A stretch of DNA of 45,377 nucleotides from Nocardia sp. (GCA_014360565.1 JACIXH010000014.1:1-45377); one strand, 5' to 3'. Shown: positions 1 to 7,852, numbered from the stretch's first letter. A program made the numbers and translations. Notes: generated from the sequence alone by a model not told the origin.

Positions 1-33
1 TGCCAGCGCTTCAACAAACACAGGCGCGAACTC

Positions 34-49
34 GAGCGCGCCAGCGCTC
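34..49. repeat. short GCCA-loop hairpin
   Basis: GAGCGC, then loop GCCA, then GCGCTC forms a perfect 6-bp stem just beyond the stop of the secreted-protein gene on the minus strand. The surrounding 19 bases (31-49) recur exactly at 5789-5807, inside the dispersed element described there. Here it may act as a terminator hairpin for the minus-strand gene, but no T-run follows. The left edge of the window hides whatever lies beyond it. Confidence 0.5.
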
Positions 50-54
50 AGAAA

Positions 55-384
55 TTACACCGAACTCCAGGCGGCGCCGAGGGGGGTGTCGATCTTGCGC
101 AGGGGGAACCAGCCGAACTCGTCTTCCTGCATGCAGTCGTAGATTTCCACGTCCGCGCCGTTGCCACGGCAGGCGATGGTGGTCGCGGTGCCCTGGGGGC
201 TGATGATGATGTACTTGCCGTTCTCGGCCGCGCTGAGTGCCGCCGGGTCGTTGTAATTGACGAAGCTGCTGGTGAAGTCGGCGTACTTCGTCGAATCGCC
301 GTGGGGTTCGGCGTTGGCCAGGCCGGTCATGGTGAGAGTGGCGCCGAGGACGACAGCCGCCAGGGTGAACGCTTTCTTGGACAT
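55..384 (-). CDS. small secreted protein of unknown function
   Basis: A 109-residue protein. The N-terminus is a clear signal peptide: MSKK, then a hydrophobic stretch to about residue 23, with a likely cut after LANA (AN-A/EP). The mature part is about 84 residues with two cysteines (near 72 and 84) that could form one disulfide, and an aromatic C-terminal half (GWFPLRKID). I chose the ATG at 384 because the signal peptide starts there; the frame upstream has no sensible start context. I do not recognise a domain. Nocardiae encode many such small exported proteins, so export is well supported and function unknown. It is transcribed away from the left edge, downstream of the Cys-rich gene on the same strand. 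Confidence 0.7.
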   Translation of the reverse strand: MSKKAFTLAAVVLGATLTMTGLANAEPHGDSTKYADFTSSFVNYNDPAALSAAENGKYIIISPQGTATTIACRGNGADVEIYDCMQEDEFGWFPLRKIDTPLGAAWSSV

Positions 385-440
385 GGTCGGCAATCCAACC
401 CGGTCTCGATGACGACCGGATGGCGGGCAGGTGAACCGAC

Positions 441-1334
441 CTATTGCGAGGTGCTCACGCCGGACTGATCCGCGCTGGGAGTTCCCGCGCCGATCCGTTC
501 GGCCGCCACCGTCGCCGGATGCACCGCGATCAGGCCGAGGCCCTCGCGGCGACGGCACAGTCGCGACAGTTCTTCGTAGGCGGGCGCGCCGAGCAGTTCG
601 CGCAGTTCCGGTCCATAGGACTGCCAGACCGGTCGCGCGCCGACGTGGGCGTCGGGGGAGCCGGTGCAGTACCAGTCCAGATCGAGCCCGCCCGGACCCC
701 AGCCGCGCCGGTCGTACTCGGTGACGACCGTGCGCAGGATCTGTTCGCCGTCCGGGCGTTCCACCCAGTCCTGGGTGCGCCGGATCGGCAGCTGCCAGCA
801 CACGTCCGGCTTCACCTCGAGCGGTTCGATGCCCTTGCGCACGGCCATGATGTGCAGCGCGCAGCCGGGGCCCGCGGCGAAACCGGGGCGGTTGAGGAAG
901 ATGCAGGCGCCGTCGAAGCGCCGGGTGCGCAGGGCTGGTTCGTCCTCGAGTTCGTCGAGTTCGAGGTAACCCTTCTTGACGACCTTGCCGTTCTCGGTGG
1001 CCTCGCCCATGTGCTGCCAGTCGTCGGCGGTGAGCATCTTCACGGCGCCGGACAGGCGCTTGCGATCGTCCTTGTCGGCCAGGAACGCGCCGTGCGAACA
1101 GCAGCCGTCGTCGGGGCGTTCGGCGATGATCCCCTGGCAGGCAGGCGTGCCGAACACGCACGTCCAGTGCGAGAGCAGCCATGTCAGATCGGCGACGATC
1201 TGGTGCTCGTCGTTTGCTGGGTCGGTGAACTCGATCCACTCCCGTGGGAAATCGAGCTCGACTTCCGGGGCCGGATCAATCTTTCGCCCAGGTCGGAGCC
1301 CGGTCTCCGCGGTGCCAGATGCGCCTTCGGTCAC
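441..1334 (-). CDS. Rv0495c-like conserved Cys-rich protein
   Basis: A 297-residue cytosolic protein resembling the conserved mycobacterial protein Rv0495c, which also sits beside ppx1 and is divergent from it. Nine cysteines are visible (about residues 59, 66, 78, 79, 144, 158, 179, 223, 260), several in conserved-looking settings such as [16 protein letters not shown] and GPGCALH. This suggests metal or Fe-S binding or redox chemistry, but that is inference and I know of no firm biochemical activity. The start is the GTG at 1334. On the minus strand TAGCGT (1348-1343) lies 8 nt upstream, compatible with a leaderless or near-leaderless message. The gene is divergent from ppx1, sharing a 65-bp intergenic region. 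Confidence 0.85.
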   Translation of the reverse strand: MTEGASGTAETGLRPGRKIDPAPEVELDFPREWIEFTDPANDEHQIVADLTWLLSHWTCVFGTPACQGIIAERPDDGCCSHGAFLADKDDRKRLSGAVKMLTADDWQHMGEATENGKVVKKGYLELDELEDEPALRTRRFDGACIFLNRPGFAAGPGCALHIMAVRKGIEPLEVKPDVCWQLPIRRTQDWVERPDGEQILRTVVTEYDRRGWGPGGLDLDWYCTGSPDAHVGARPVWQSYGPELRELLGAPAYEELSRLCRRREGLGLIAVHPATVAAERIGAGTPSADQSGVSTSQ

Positions 1335-1387
1335 AACCGCTGACGCTAACAGTTCAGTCGCCTGGCCTGTTGTACCGGATCACCAAG

Positions 1388-1393
1388 TAACGT
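1388..1393 (+). promoter_or_regulatory. -10 box of leaderless ppx1
   Basis: TAACGT ends 6 nt before the GTG at 1400, so transcription would start on the start codon. No Shine-Dalgarno sequence is present between them. The position is typical of actinobacterial leaderless genes; a start-site map would confirm it. Confidence 0.5.
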
Positions 1394-1399
1394 ATTCGT

Positions 1400-2386
1400 G
1401 TGCGGCTTGGTGTTCTCGATGTCGGAAGCAATACCGTCCACCTGCTCGTGGTGGACGCGCATCGTGGTGGGCACCCGATGCCGATGAGCTCGTCGAAGTC
1501 GGCCTTGCGGCTGTCGGAGAGCATGGATTCGATGGGCCGGATCACCGAGGAGGGTGAGGCGCGGCTGATCGCGACGATCCTCGAATTCGCCGATCTGGCG
1601 CGCAATTCCAAATGCGTCGAGCTGATGCCGTTCGCCACGTCGGCGCTGCGCGAAGCGACCAACTCCGAGGAAGTGCTCACCCGCGTGCGCACGATGACCG
1701 GGGTCGATCTGCAAGTGCTCTCCGGCGACGACGAGGCCAGGCTGACGTTCCTCGCGGTGCGCCGCTGGTTCGGCTGGAGCGCGGGCCGGATCGTCAACCT
1801 CGACATCGGCGGCGGTTCGCTCGAGCTGTCCAACGGCGGCGACGAGGAACCCGATGTGGCGCTGTCGCTGCAATTGGGCGCGGGCAGACTCACCAGGGAG
1901 TGGCTGCGCGACGACCCGCCGGGCAAGCGCAAGATCGCGGTCCTGCGCGATTGGCTCGACGCCGAACTCGTGGTGCCGTCCAAGATCATGATCGACGCGG
2001 GCAGGCCCGATCTGGCCGTCGGCACGTCGAAGACATTCCGTTCGCTGGCCCGGCTGACCGGCGCCGCACCCTCGGCCGCGGGCCCACGGGTGCGCCGTAC
2101 ACTGACCAGCTCCGGTCTGCGCCAGCTGATCGCGTTCATCTCCCGGATGACCGCCTCCGATCGCGCGGAACTGGAAGGCGTGAGTTCGGACCGGTCCCAG
2201 CAATTGGTGGCCGGCGCATTGGTCGCGGAGGCGAGTATGCGGGCGTTATCGCTCGACAGCATCGAAATCTGCCCGTGGGCGCTGCGCGAAGGCCTCATCT
2301 TGCGCAAACTGGACTCCGAACCCAACGGAGGTGGACCGGCCGCGGTGCCGCCGGTAACGCCTGTCGCGGAAGTGGAGTCGGCATGA
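1400..2386 (+). CDS. ppx1: exopolyphosphatase, Ppx/GppA family
   Basis: A 328-residue Ppx/GppA phosphatase of the ASKHA fold. It removes terminal phosphate from inorganic polyphosphate (some members act on pppGpp) in the cytosol. Visible motifs are the first phosphate loop LDVGSNTVHLLV (6-17), the conserved PFATSALREATN segment (77-88) and the second phosphate loop DIGGGSLEL (135-143). The length matches the short mycobacterial Ppx1 type without the extra C-terminal domains of E. coli Ppx. The start is the GTG at 1400, six bases after a -10 box. Its stop overlaps the ATG of the repeat ORF that follows (ATGA). Confidence 0.92.
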   Translation: MRLGVLDVGSNTVHLLVVDAHRGGHPMPMSSSKSALRLSESMDSMGRITEEGEARLIATILEFADLARNSKCVELMPFATSALREATNSEEVLTRVRTMTGVDLQVLSGDDEARLTFLAVRRWFGWSAGRIVNLDIGGGSLELSNGGDEEPDVALSLQLGAGRLTREWLRDDPPGKRKIAVLRDWLDAELVVPSKIMIDAGRPDLAVGTSKTFRSLARLTGAAPSAAGPRVRRTLTSSGLRQLIAFISRMTASDRAELEGVSSDRSQQLVAGALVAEASMRALSLDSIEICPWALREGLILRKLDSEPNGGGPAAVPPVTPVAEVESA

Positions 2387-2566
2387 TCGGTCAGCGCCCG
2401 GAGACGGTAGCCAAGCGTAGCCACGGAGGGTGCCCGAGCATGCCGGATGTGAACAGCATGATCGGTCAGCGCCCGGAGACGGTAGCGAAGCGTAGCCACG
2501 GAGGGTGCCCGAGCATGCCGGATGTGAACAGCATGATCGGTCAGCGCACTGAGGCGGTAGTCGGCA
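2383..2566 (+). repeat. 75-bp tandem direct repeat
   Basis: Units at 2383-2457 and 2458-2532 differ at one base; a third, diverged and partial copy begins at 2533. The period is a multiple of three, so the reading frame is kept. Each unit carries GGAGGG 9-10 nt before an ATG, i.e. its own ribosome-binding-site-like signal, and this resembles the true start signal of the following gene (GGAGGG at 2621-2626, ATG at 2634). Confidence 0.9.
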
Positions 2567-2637
2567 TGGCTGTTTCGAAGGCGGTGGCTCGCGTCATGTC
2601 GCGGGGCAGTAGAGCGTGCCGGAGGGCCGCAGCATGA
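2383..2637 (+). CDS. bridging ORF of 25-residue tandem repeats
   Basis: An 84-codon frame starts on the ATGA that ends ppx1 and stops on the ATGA that starts the next gene, so it is linked to both neighbours. It holds two copies of a 25-residue unit (MIGQRPETVAK to MPDVNS) and the start of a third, followed by a basic tail rich in Arg and Ala. The upstream sequence GGAAGTGGAG can serve as its ribosome binding site. I recognise no domain. It may be a translated spacer maintaining coupling rather than a functional protein; the frame is intact, and the single difference between the repeats is synonymous (GCC/GCG). Confidence 0.45.
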   Translation: MIGQRPETVAKRSHGGCPSMPDVNSMIGQRPETVAKRSHGGCPSMPDVNSMIGQRTEAVVGMAVSKAVARVMSRGSRACRRAAA

Positions 2638-4709
2638 GTGGCGAGGATTCCAAGCAGCTATCGGTGGCCGAGCTGTTGGCGCGCAATGCCGCGCAGGGGG
2701 CCGCGCCGACGACTACGGGCGGCGGTGGACGACGCCGGCGCAGTGGCCGCGGGGTCTCCGTCAACGATCTGACCGGTGAGAACGCGGCCGTGAAGCCGAA
2801 CTCGCATGCCGCCCCGGCACCGGAGCCCCCGCCCTCCTACGCCCCCACCCCGACCTACGCTCCCGAGCCTGCGCCGAGTTACGAACCGCAGGCGAGCTAC
2901 CAGCCCGCGCCCTACCCGCCGCCCGGTCCGGCCGAGCCCGCGTTCTCGCCGGCCTCCGGCCCGATCACCCGTTTCGACCCCGCCGCCGGATATTCCGCGG
3001 CAGATCCGCTCGGTCTTGCCGAACCGCGACCGTCGTCGGATCCGTTCGGGCCGTTCCGTGCCGAGGCACGCGACACCGCTTCGCGCGGCGGGCGCGGCCC
3101 GGATCGGCTCGGCGTCCCCGGTGGGTCCGCGCAGCCGGTCGATCCCGGTATCGCCGAGATGTTCGGTTCCGGCGCGCTACCCGCTGTCGGTGGAGGCAGG
3201 CGGCATCGACCGGACGAGGCCGAGGTCGCGCCGTATCCCGAGCCGCCGAAGCCCCCGCAGGCCACCGGTGGGCGGGCGGCGCGCAGGCGGGCCGCCGAAG
3301 TCGCTGAGGAAGCCGTGCAGGCCGTGGAGCCGATTCCGGCGCCGGCCCGGCCGTCCTTCGACGTTCCGCTGTACGAGGCGGGCATCGAGGCGCCGCAGGC
3401 GTTCATGGGCAGGCCGGGACAGTCGCGTGGATTGGACGATCTCGCCGATATCGGTCCTGGTTTCGGCACTCCGCCCAGCCCTTCCTTCGACGAACATCGG
3501 GGCGCCTTCGACAGCCGTCCCGGGCCCGGCTTCAACGGGCGACCAGGTGAGTCGTTCGACGGCAGGCCCGCGCCCGGCTTCAACGGGCGGCCGGGCGAGC
3601 CCTTCGACGGCCAGCCCTTCGACGGGCGACCGGAGCCCGCGCGAGGATTCAACGGGCCGGGCCGTAACGGCGCGCCAGGGTTCAACGGGCAGCAGGCGCC
3701 CGGCCCCGGTGACGGGGCGCCAGGGTTCAACGGATATCCGCCGAACGCGGACGCGACACAGGCCTACAACCTCGCGCCCGGCGTGGACGCTCCGCCCGCG
3801 CGCGGTGCGGATCAGCGACCCTCGCTGGATCGCAGGCGCGGCGAGCCGAAGTCCGGTGGGCTGCCGTCGTGGTCGGCGCGTAGGCATCGTCCGGACAAGA
3901 CCGCGCCCGCACCGGAGAGCGGTGGTTTCCCGACGGCCGCGTGGTCGCCGGTCAGCCAGGAGCAGCCGCTGGTGTCGGGCCAATCGGTGGCCGGGGATCT
4001 GCTGCGGCAGCGGGCCGATCGCGGTCCCGGCGCCGACGCGCTCACCGAGGTGCATCGCATCGGCGTCGACCCCGCCGATGACGACGAGCCGGACACCGAC
4101 GACTATGCCGAGTCCGATTATGTCGACCGCGATTACGTCGACAACGACTACTCCGATGCCGACTACGCCGAATCCGATTACGACGACCCGGCTTTCGACG
4201 ACGATTACGAAGACGACTACGAACCGAAGCCGACCAGGGCAGGTAGGCGAGCCGCGACCAAGGCCGCGGCGGCGAAGGTAGCCAGCCGGGCCAGGTCGAA
4301 GGTGGCGCGCCGGTCCGAGTCGAAGGCCGCGAGCCGGGCCGAGTCGCGAGCCTCGGGTCGGCTGTCGGGCAATCGGGCGGGCGGATCGGTGGCCGCCCGA
4401 GCCGCACGCGTGTCGAGCATCGCGCGCGGCGGCGACGGCGACAACGCCAACCGTCGCCAGTGGATGATCCTGGGCGCGCAGAGCGCAGGCGCGGCAGTCG
4501 CCGGAATGTTGCTGTTCAAGGGTTTCGAGACGATGTGGGAGACGCTGCCCTGGGTGGCGCTGGCACTGGCGATGGTGGTGATCCTCGGTCTGGTGGCGCT
4601 GGTTCGCATCCTGCGCCGCACCGACGACATCTTCAGCACTGTGATCGCTGTCGTCGTAGGCGTCTTCGTGACGCTGGGACCGCTAGCCTTTCTCCTCAGT
4701 ACCAGCTGA
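2634..4709 (+). CDS. large disordered membrane protein, Rv0497-like
   Basis: A 691-residue protein placed and ending like mycobacterial Rv0497 (roughly 300 residues there). Residues 1-290 are Pro/Ala/Tyr-rich and low in complexity. About 295-370 repeat FNGRPG/FDGRP/GFNG units. About 480-530 form a very acidic tract of Asp-Tyr repeats (DYAESDY, DYVDNDY). About 530-602 are a basic Ala/Arg/Lys/Ser tract. The last 85 residues hold two or three membrane helices. The N-terminal tail is therefore probably a long cytoplasmic disordered arm on a small membrane anchor. The ATG at 2634 is chosen over a GTG at 2616 because GGAGGG lies 7 nt upstream. Function is unknown; length is more than double that of the mycobacterial relative. 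Confidence 0.85.
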   Translation: MSGEDSKQLSVAELLARNAAQGAAPTTTGGGGRRRRSGRGVSVNDLTGENAAVKPNSHAAPAPEPPPSYAPTPTYAPEPAPSYEPQASYQPAPYPPPGPAEPAFSPASGPITRFDPAAGYSAADPLGLAEPRPSSDPFGPFRAEARDTASRGGRGPDRLGVPGGSAQPVDPGIAEMFGSGALPAVGGGRRHRPDEAEVAPYPEPPKPPQATGGRAARRRAAEVAEEAVQAVEPIPAPARPSFDVPLYEAGIEAPQAFMGRPGQSRGLDDLADIGPGFGTPPSPSFDEHRGAFDSRPGPGFNGRPGESFDGRPAPGFNGRPGEPFDGQPFDGRPEPARGFNGPGRNGAPGFNGQQAPGPGDGAPGFNGYPPNADATQAYNLAPGVDAPPARGADQRPSLDRRRGEPKSGGLPSWSARRHRPDKTAPAPESGGFPTAAWSPVSQEQPLVSGQSVAGDLLRQRADRGPGADALTEVHRIGVDPADDDEPDTDDYAESDYVDRDYVDNDYSDADYAESDYDDPAFDDDYEDDYEPKPTRAGRRAATKAAAAKVASRARSKVARRSESKAASRAESRASGRLSGNRAGGSVAARAARVSSIARGGDGDNANRRQWMILGAQSAGAAVAGMLLFKGFETMWETLPWVALALAMVVILGLVALVRILRRTDDIFSTVIAVVVGVFVTLGPLAFLLSTS

Positions 4710-4725
4710 ATCCAGGGAGTGGGCT

Positions 4726-5610
4726 GTGGGGAACGCACGAGCGGACATCGCGATCGGGCTTTCGACGGCCTCGGTGTATCCGGAGAACACACAGGCGGCG
4801 TTTCGCTATGCCGCCGAATTGGGTTACGACGGTGTGGAATTGATGGTCTGGGCCGAACCGGCCAGTCAGGACATCGCGACCGTGCAGTCCTACGCCAAGC
4901 GCTACGGCGTGCCGGTGCTGGCCGTGCACGCGCCGTGTCTGCTGATCTCCCAGCGGGTCTGGGGCTCGGACCCGGTGGCCAAGCTCGAACGCAGCGTGCG
5001 CACCGCGGAGGCGCTCGGCGCCGACACCGTGGTGGTGCACCCGCCGTTTCGCTGGCAGCGCCGCTACGCCAGGGGGTTCGCCGAACAGGTCGGTGAGCTC
5101 GAGGCGCACCACCCGGTCGAGATAGCCGTGGAGAACATGTTCCCCATGCGAGCCGACACCCTGTTCCGCGACGGTGCGGTGCGCAGGCTGGAACGCCGCG
5201 CGGGCCCCGGCCGCGCGGTGAGCGCGTTCAGCCCCTCCTACGATCCGACCGACACCGGCTTCGACCACTACACCCTCGACCTGTCCCACACCGCGACCGC
5301 GGGCGCCGACGCGCTCGAGCTGGCACGCCGGATGGGCGAGGGCCTGGTCCACCTGCACCTGGCCGACGGCCGCGGCGCCGCCCACGACGAACACCTGGTA
5401 CCCGGCGACGGCACCCAGCCGTGCGCCCAGCTGTGCGAACACCTGGTGCACACCGGTTTCCGTGGTCACGCCGTCGCCGAGATCAACACCCAGAACGCCC
5501 GAACAACCGCAGAGCGCTCGACCCAGCTGGCCCGCACCCTCGAATTCGCCCGCCGCCACCTAACCGGCGCCACCCCCGACCCGAAACCCCACCACGCCGA
5601 CCTCCCGTGA
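4726..5610 (+). CDS. sugar phosphate isomerase/epimerase (xylose isomerase-like TIM barrel)
   Basis: A 294-residue AP-endonuclease-2-type TIM barrel, in the position of mycobacterial Rv0498. Typical metal-ligand strands are visible: GYDGVELMVW near 35, VVVHPPFRW near 105, EIAVENMFP near 135, LDLSHTATAG near 185 and LVHLHLADG near 210. The His, Glu and Asp residues there fit a divalent metal site. The substrate is unknown; relatives include sugar isomerases and hydroxypyruvate isomerase-like proteins. The start is the GTG at 4726 with GGGAGTGGG upstream, 16 bp after the previous stop, so it probably belongs to the ppx1 operon. Confidence 0.85.
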   Translation: MGNARADIAIGLSTASVYPENTQAAFRYAAELGYDGVELMVWAEPASQDIATVQSYAKRYGVPVLAVHAPCLLISQRVWGSDPVAKLERSVRTAEALGADTVVVHPPFRWQRRYARGFAEQVGELEAHHPVEIAVENMFPMRADTLFRDGAVRRLERRAGPGRAVSAFSPSYDPTDTGFDHYTLDLSHTATAGADALELARRMGEGLVHLHLADGRGAAHDEHLVPGDGTQPCAQLCEHLVHTGFRGHAVAEINTQNARTTAERSTQLARTLEFARRHLTGATPDPKPHHADLP

Positions 5611-5704
5611 TCGCAGGGCGTAATCCCCGATCGCCCAGCAGCGCCCTGCGCCATCACCAATGCAGACACCCTGAGACGGCTAGCCCCGTATGTCTCTACC
5701 CAAA

Positions 5705-5807
5705 GGGGCCGGCCCCGATCTGGACTGACCGGAGGGTGCGACGAAGGAGTGCCCGCAGGGAGGGAAGATCGGGGCCCAAGGGGCCCCGCTCGAGCGCGCC
5801 AGCGCTC
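5705..5807 (+). repeat. dispersed hairpin element, copy 1
   Basis: An 11-bp perfect stem (GGCCCCGATCT, 5711-5721, with AGATCGGGGCC, 5766-5776) encloses a 44-nt core (5722-5765). An outer GGGGCC/GGCCCC pair extends it to 5787. A second small hairpin follows, GAGCGC-GCCA-GCGCTC (5792-5807). The core is repeated at 8299-8342 with two transitions, while the arms there are of different sequence but again complementary. Inside the core, GGGTGC can pair with GTGCCC. It lies about 95 nt after the isomerase stop, on the same strand. It could be a structured RNA, a terminator or a REP-like element. Confidence 0.6.
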
Positions 5808-5860
5808 CAAAAACACAGCCACCGAACCACCCCGCTGCGGGCAACCCTGAAGTGTCACCA

Positions 5861-6046
5861 CCCGCTCGATTTCCGGAGTAGGCAGCCCTGATGGCTGACC
5901 ACCGCGCTCGTATTCTGGGGCGAGCAACCTGATTGCGTCCGTACCCCGCTAGATTTCCGGAGTAGGCAGCCCTGATGGCTGATCACCGCGCTCGTATTCT
6001 GGGCCGAGCAACCTTGATGCGTCCGTCCCCCGCTAGATTTCCGGTG
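5861..6046 (+). repeat. 84-bp tandem direct repeat (2.2 copies)
   Basis: Units start at 5861, 5945 and 6029, with the third copy ending after about 17 nt in CCGCTAGATTTCCGG. Each full unit carries CGCTCG-TATTCT-GGG(G/C)-CGAGC: a -10-like TATTCT inside a short inverted repeat. The repeat occupies the 528-bp gene-free stretch 5611-6138 just before the thioesterase gene. Open frames crossing it in several directions show no protein-like character. Tandem promoters or protein-binding sites are possible. Confidence 0.85.
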
Positions 6047-6138
6047 CGCCCAACCCCGACGTGCCAGCGCGGAATACCTCGCCCCCCACCAAGCTTGTAC
6101 GCTGTACGAATTGCTGTGCCCCTCGACCAGGAGTGACG

Positions 6139-7005
6139 ATGACGCGAGAACTCGCGACCGACGCGCCGTTCAGCCAGGTCCTCGACCTGACCGAGCTCAC
6201 CACCACCGATGCCGAGACCGGGCGGTACGCCGGTGTCATCGCCCCCACCTGGACCATCGGCCCCAAGGTGCACGGCGGCACGATGGTCGCCGCCACCGCC
6301 GCCGCGGCGACCCGCTGGCTCACCGAAGCCGACGAATCGCTGGCCCGGATGGCGCCCATCGCGGCCAGCACCGACTTCCTCGGCGCCCCCGACCCCGGCG
6401 AGGTCGAGTACGCGGTACACATCCGCAAGAAGGGCCGCCAGATCTGCCTGGCCGACGTCGACCTGATCCAGAACGGCCGCACGCTCGTGCGGACCGCGTT
6501 CACTTTCGGTCACCTCGACTCCGCGCAGACTCGCTGGAGCGACCCCGGCACCGACATGCTCGCGGAGCCGAGCGATGAGGCCTTCCAGTACACCGCCGAT
6601 TCGCCGATGGGCAAGATCGTGCACGTCAGCCAGGGTGCTCACATGATGATCGACCCCACCTGGGGAGAATTCCTGCGCGGCGAGACCGGCCCGCCCCGGC
6701 TGCGGCTGTGGATCCGCCCGTTCGACGGTGACGAAGCCGACCCGCGGGCGCGCGCGGCCTTCGCCATGATGGCGGCCGATATCAGCCCGCCGGTGCCGAT
6801 GAACCTCGGCCACTTCGGTTGGTCGCCCACTGTGCAGATGACCACCTATCTGCGCCGCATCCCCGCTCCCGGCTGGCTGCGCGTCATCGCGACCGCCCAC
6901 GAGGTCGGTGAGCGGATGTTCGACGAGGACCACCTGGTCATCGACTCCACCGGCGCCGTGGTCGCGCAGAGTCGCCAGCTCGCCTTGATCCCGGCGGCGC
7001 GCTGA
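6139..7005 (+). CDS. acyl-CoA thioesterase-like double hot-dog protein (Rv0499-like)
   Basis: A 288-residue cytosolic protein of the TesB-like thioesterase family, syntenic with Rv0499. The first hot-dog unit shows the typical GPKVHGGTMVA segment near residues 43-53, which starts the central helix in this fold, followed by DFLGAPDPGEVEYAV. A second unit covers about 150-285 (GHFGWSPTVQMTTYLRRIP). It presumably hydrolyses fatty acyl-CoA thioesters; the chain length is unknown. The ATG at 6139 is chosen because AGGAG (6129-6133) lies 5 nt upstream. A GTAC-GCT-GTAC palindrome about 35 nt before the start could be an operator. Confidence 0.8.
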   Translation: MTRELATDAPFSQVLDLTELTTTDAETGRYAGVIAPTWTIGPKVHGGTMVAATAAAATRWLTEADESLARMAPIAASTDFLGAPDPGEVEYAVHIRKKGRQICLADVDLIQNGRTLVRTAFTFGHLDSAQTRWSDPGTDMLAEPSDEAFQYTADSPMGKIVHVSQGAHMMIDPTWGEFLRGETGPPRLRLWIRPFDGDEADPRARAAFAMMAADISPPVPMNLGHFGWSPTVQMTTYLRRIPAPGWLRVIATAHEVGERMFDEDHLVIDSTGAVVAQSRQLALIPAAR

Positions 7006-7020
7006 GCACCCAAGTCCCAC

Positions 7021-7026
7021 TAACCT
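7021..7026 (+). promoter_or_regulatory. -10 box of leaderless proC
   Basis: TAACCT sits 7 nt before the ATG at 7034 with no ribosome binding site between, so the message would begin at the start codon. This gives proC its own promoter only 15 nt after the thioesterase stop. Confidence 0.5.
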
Positions 7027-7033
7027 TGTGCGC

Positions 7034-7852
7034 ATGACGAGAATTGCGGTAGTCGGTGGCGGTCGGATCGGTGAGGCGCTGGTGGCCGGATTGCTGGAAT
7101 CCGGCCGAGCGACCAAGGATCTGGTTGTTGTCGAGCCCGTCGCCGCGCGCGCCGCGCAGCTGGCCGAGCGGTTCAAGGTGCGGATGAGTGGATCGGTGGC
7201 CGACGCTGTCGTCGGCGCCGACATCGTGGTGATCGCGGTCAAGCCCGGTGCGGTCGACTCGGTACTCACCGACCTGTCCAAGGCCGACTTGGACAGCGGT
7301 CGCGAACAGGTGCTGGTCTCGTTGGCCGCGGGTGTGTCCACCGCTCGGCTCGAGTCGAAACTGCCCGCCGGTTTTCCGGTGGTGCGAGTGATGCCGAACA
7401 CGCCGATGCTGGTCGGTCAGGGTATGTGCGTGCAGTCGCCGGGCCGCTACGCCAAGCCCGAGCAGCTGGAGCTGGTCGCCGACATGCTCGAAGCCGTCGG
7501 CAAGGTGGCCACGGTGCCCGAGGCGCAGATGGACGCGGTCACCGCGGTGTCGGGTTCGGGACCGGCGTACTTCTTCCTTGTCGTCGAGGCCATGGTCGAT
7601 GCCGGTGTCGGCCTCGGTCTCACCCGCGAGGTGGCCAACGAACTGGTCGTGCAGACCATGATCGGCGCGGCGGCCATGCTCGACGAAACCGGTCAGAGCG
7701 CCGTCGACCTCCGGGCCGCGGTCACCTCGCCCGGCGGTACCACGGCCGCGGCACTGCGCGAACTCGAACGTGGTTCGCTGCGGTCGACTTTCGTGGAGGC
7801 CCTACACGCGGCCAAGCGTCGCTCGGCCGAACACGGTGCATCGAACGAGTGA
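7034..7852 (+). CDS. proC: pyrroline-5-carboxylate reductase
   Basis: A 272-residue enzyme that reduces pyrroline-5-carboxylate to proline with NAD(P)H, the last step of proline synthesis in the cytosol. The N-terminal Rossmann motif is VVGGGRIGEALVAG (near 6-19). VVIAVKPGAV (near 70) and RVMPNTPMLVG (near 121) are typical. The family signature VSGSGPAYFFLVVEAM lies near 170-186, followed by the C-terminal dimer domain with TSPGGTTAAAL. Length is normal for ProC. The ATG at 7034 is preferred to a GTG at 7028 from homologue N-termini and from -10 spacing. Confidence 0.96.
   Translation: MTRIAVVGGGRIGEALVAGLLESGRATKDLVVVEPVAARAAQLAERFKVRMSGSVADAVVGADIVVIAVKPGAVDSVLTDLSKADLDSGREQVLVSLAAGVSTARLESKLPAGFPVVRVMPNTPMLVGQGMCVQSPGRYAKPEQLELVADMLEAVGKVATVPEAQMDAVTAVSGSGPAYFFLVVEAMVDAGVGLGLTREVANELVVQTMIGAAAMLDETGQSAVDLRAAVTSPGGTTAAALRELERGSLRSTFVEALHAAKRRSAEHGASNE

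Noticed and set aside
444..1343. Long open frame antisense to the Rv0495c-like gene
   Set aside because: It mirrors the GC-rich third positions of the real gene, has no domain, and the minus-strand protein is conserved. Similar antisense frames over ppx1, hemC-hemD, galE2 and the SARP gene were dismissed for the same reason.
5421..5927. Open frames on both strands through the 5.4-5.9 kb repeat region
   Set aside because: They run through the hairpin element, are dominated by Arg, Pro and Ser, and lack start signals; the similar peptide seen near 8300 is explained by the shared 44-nt core.
5861..6046. CRISPR array
   Set aside because: The repeat is a direct tandem of 84 bp with no unique spacers, and no cas genes are present.
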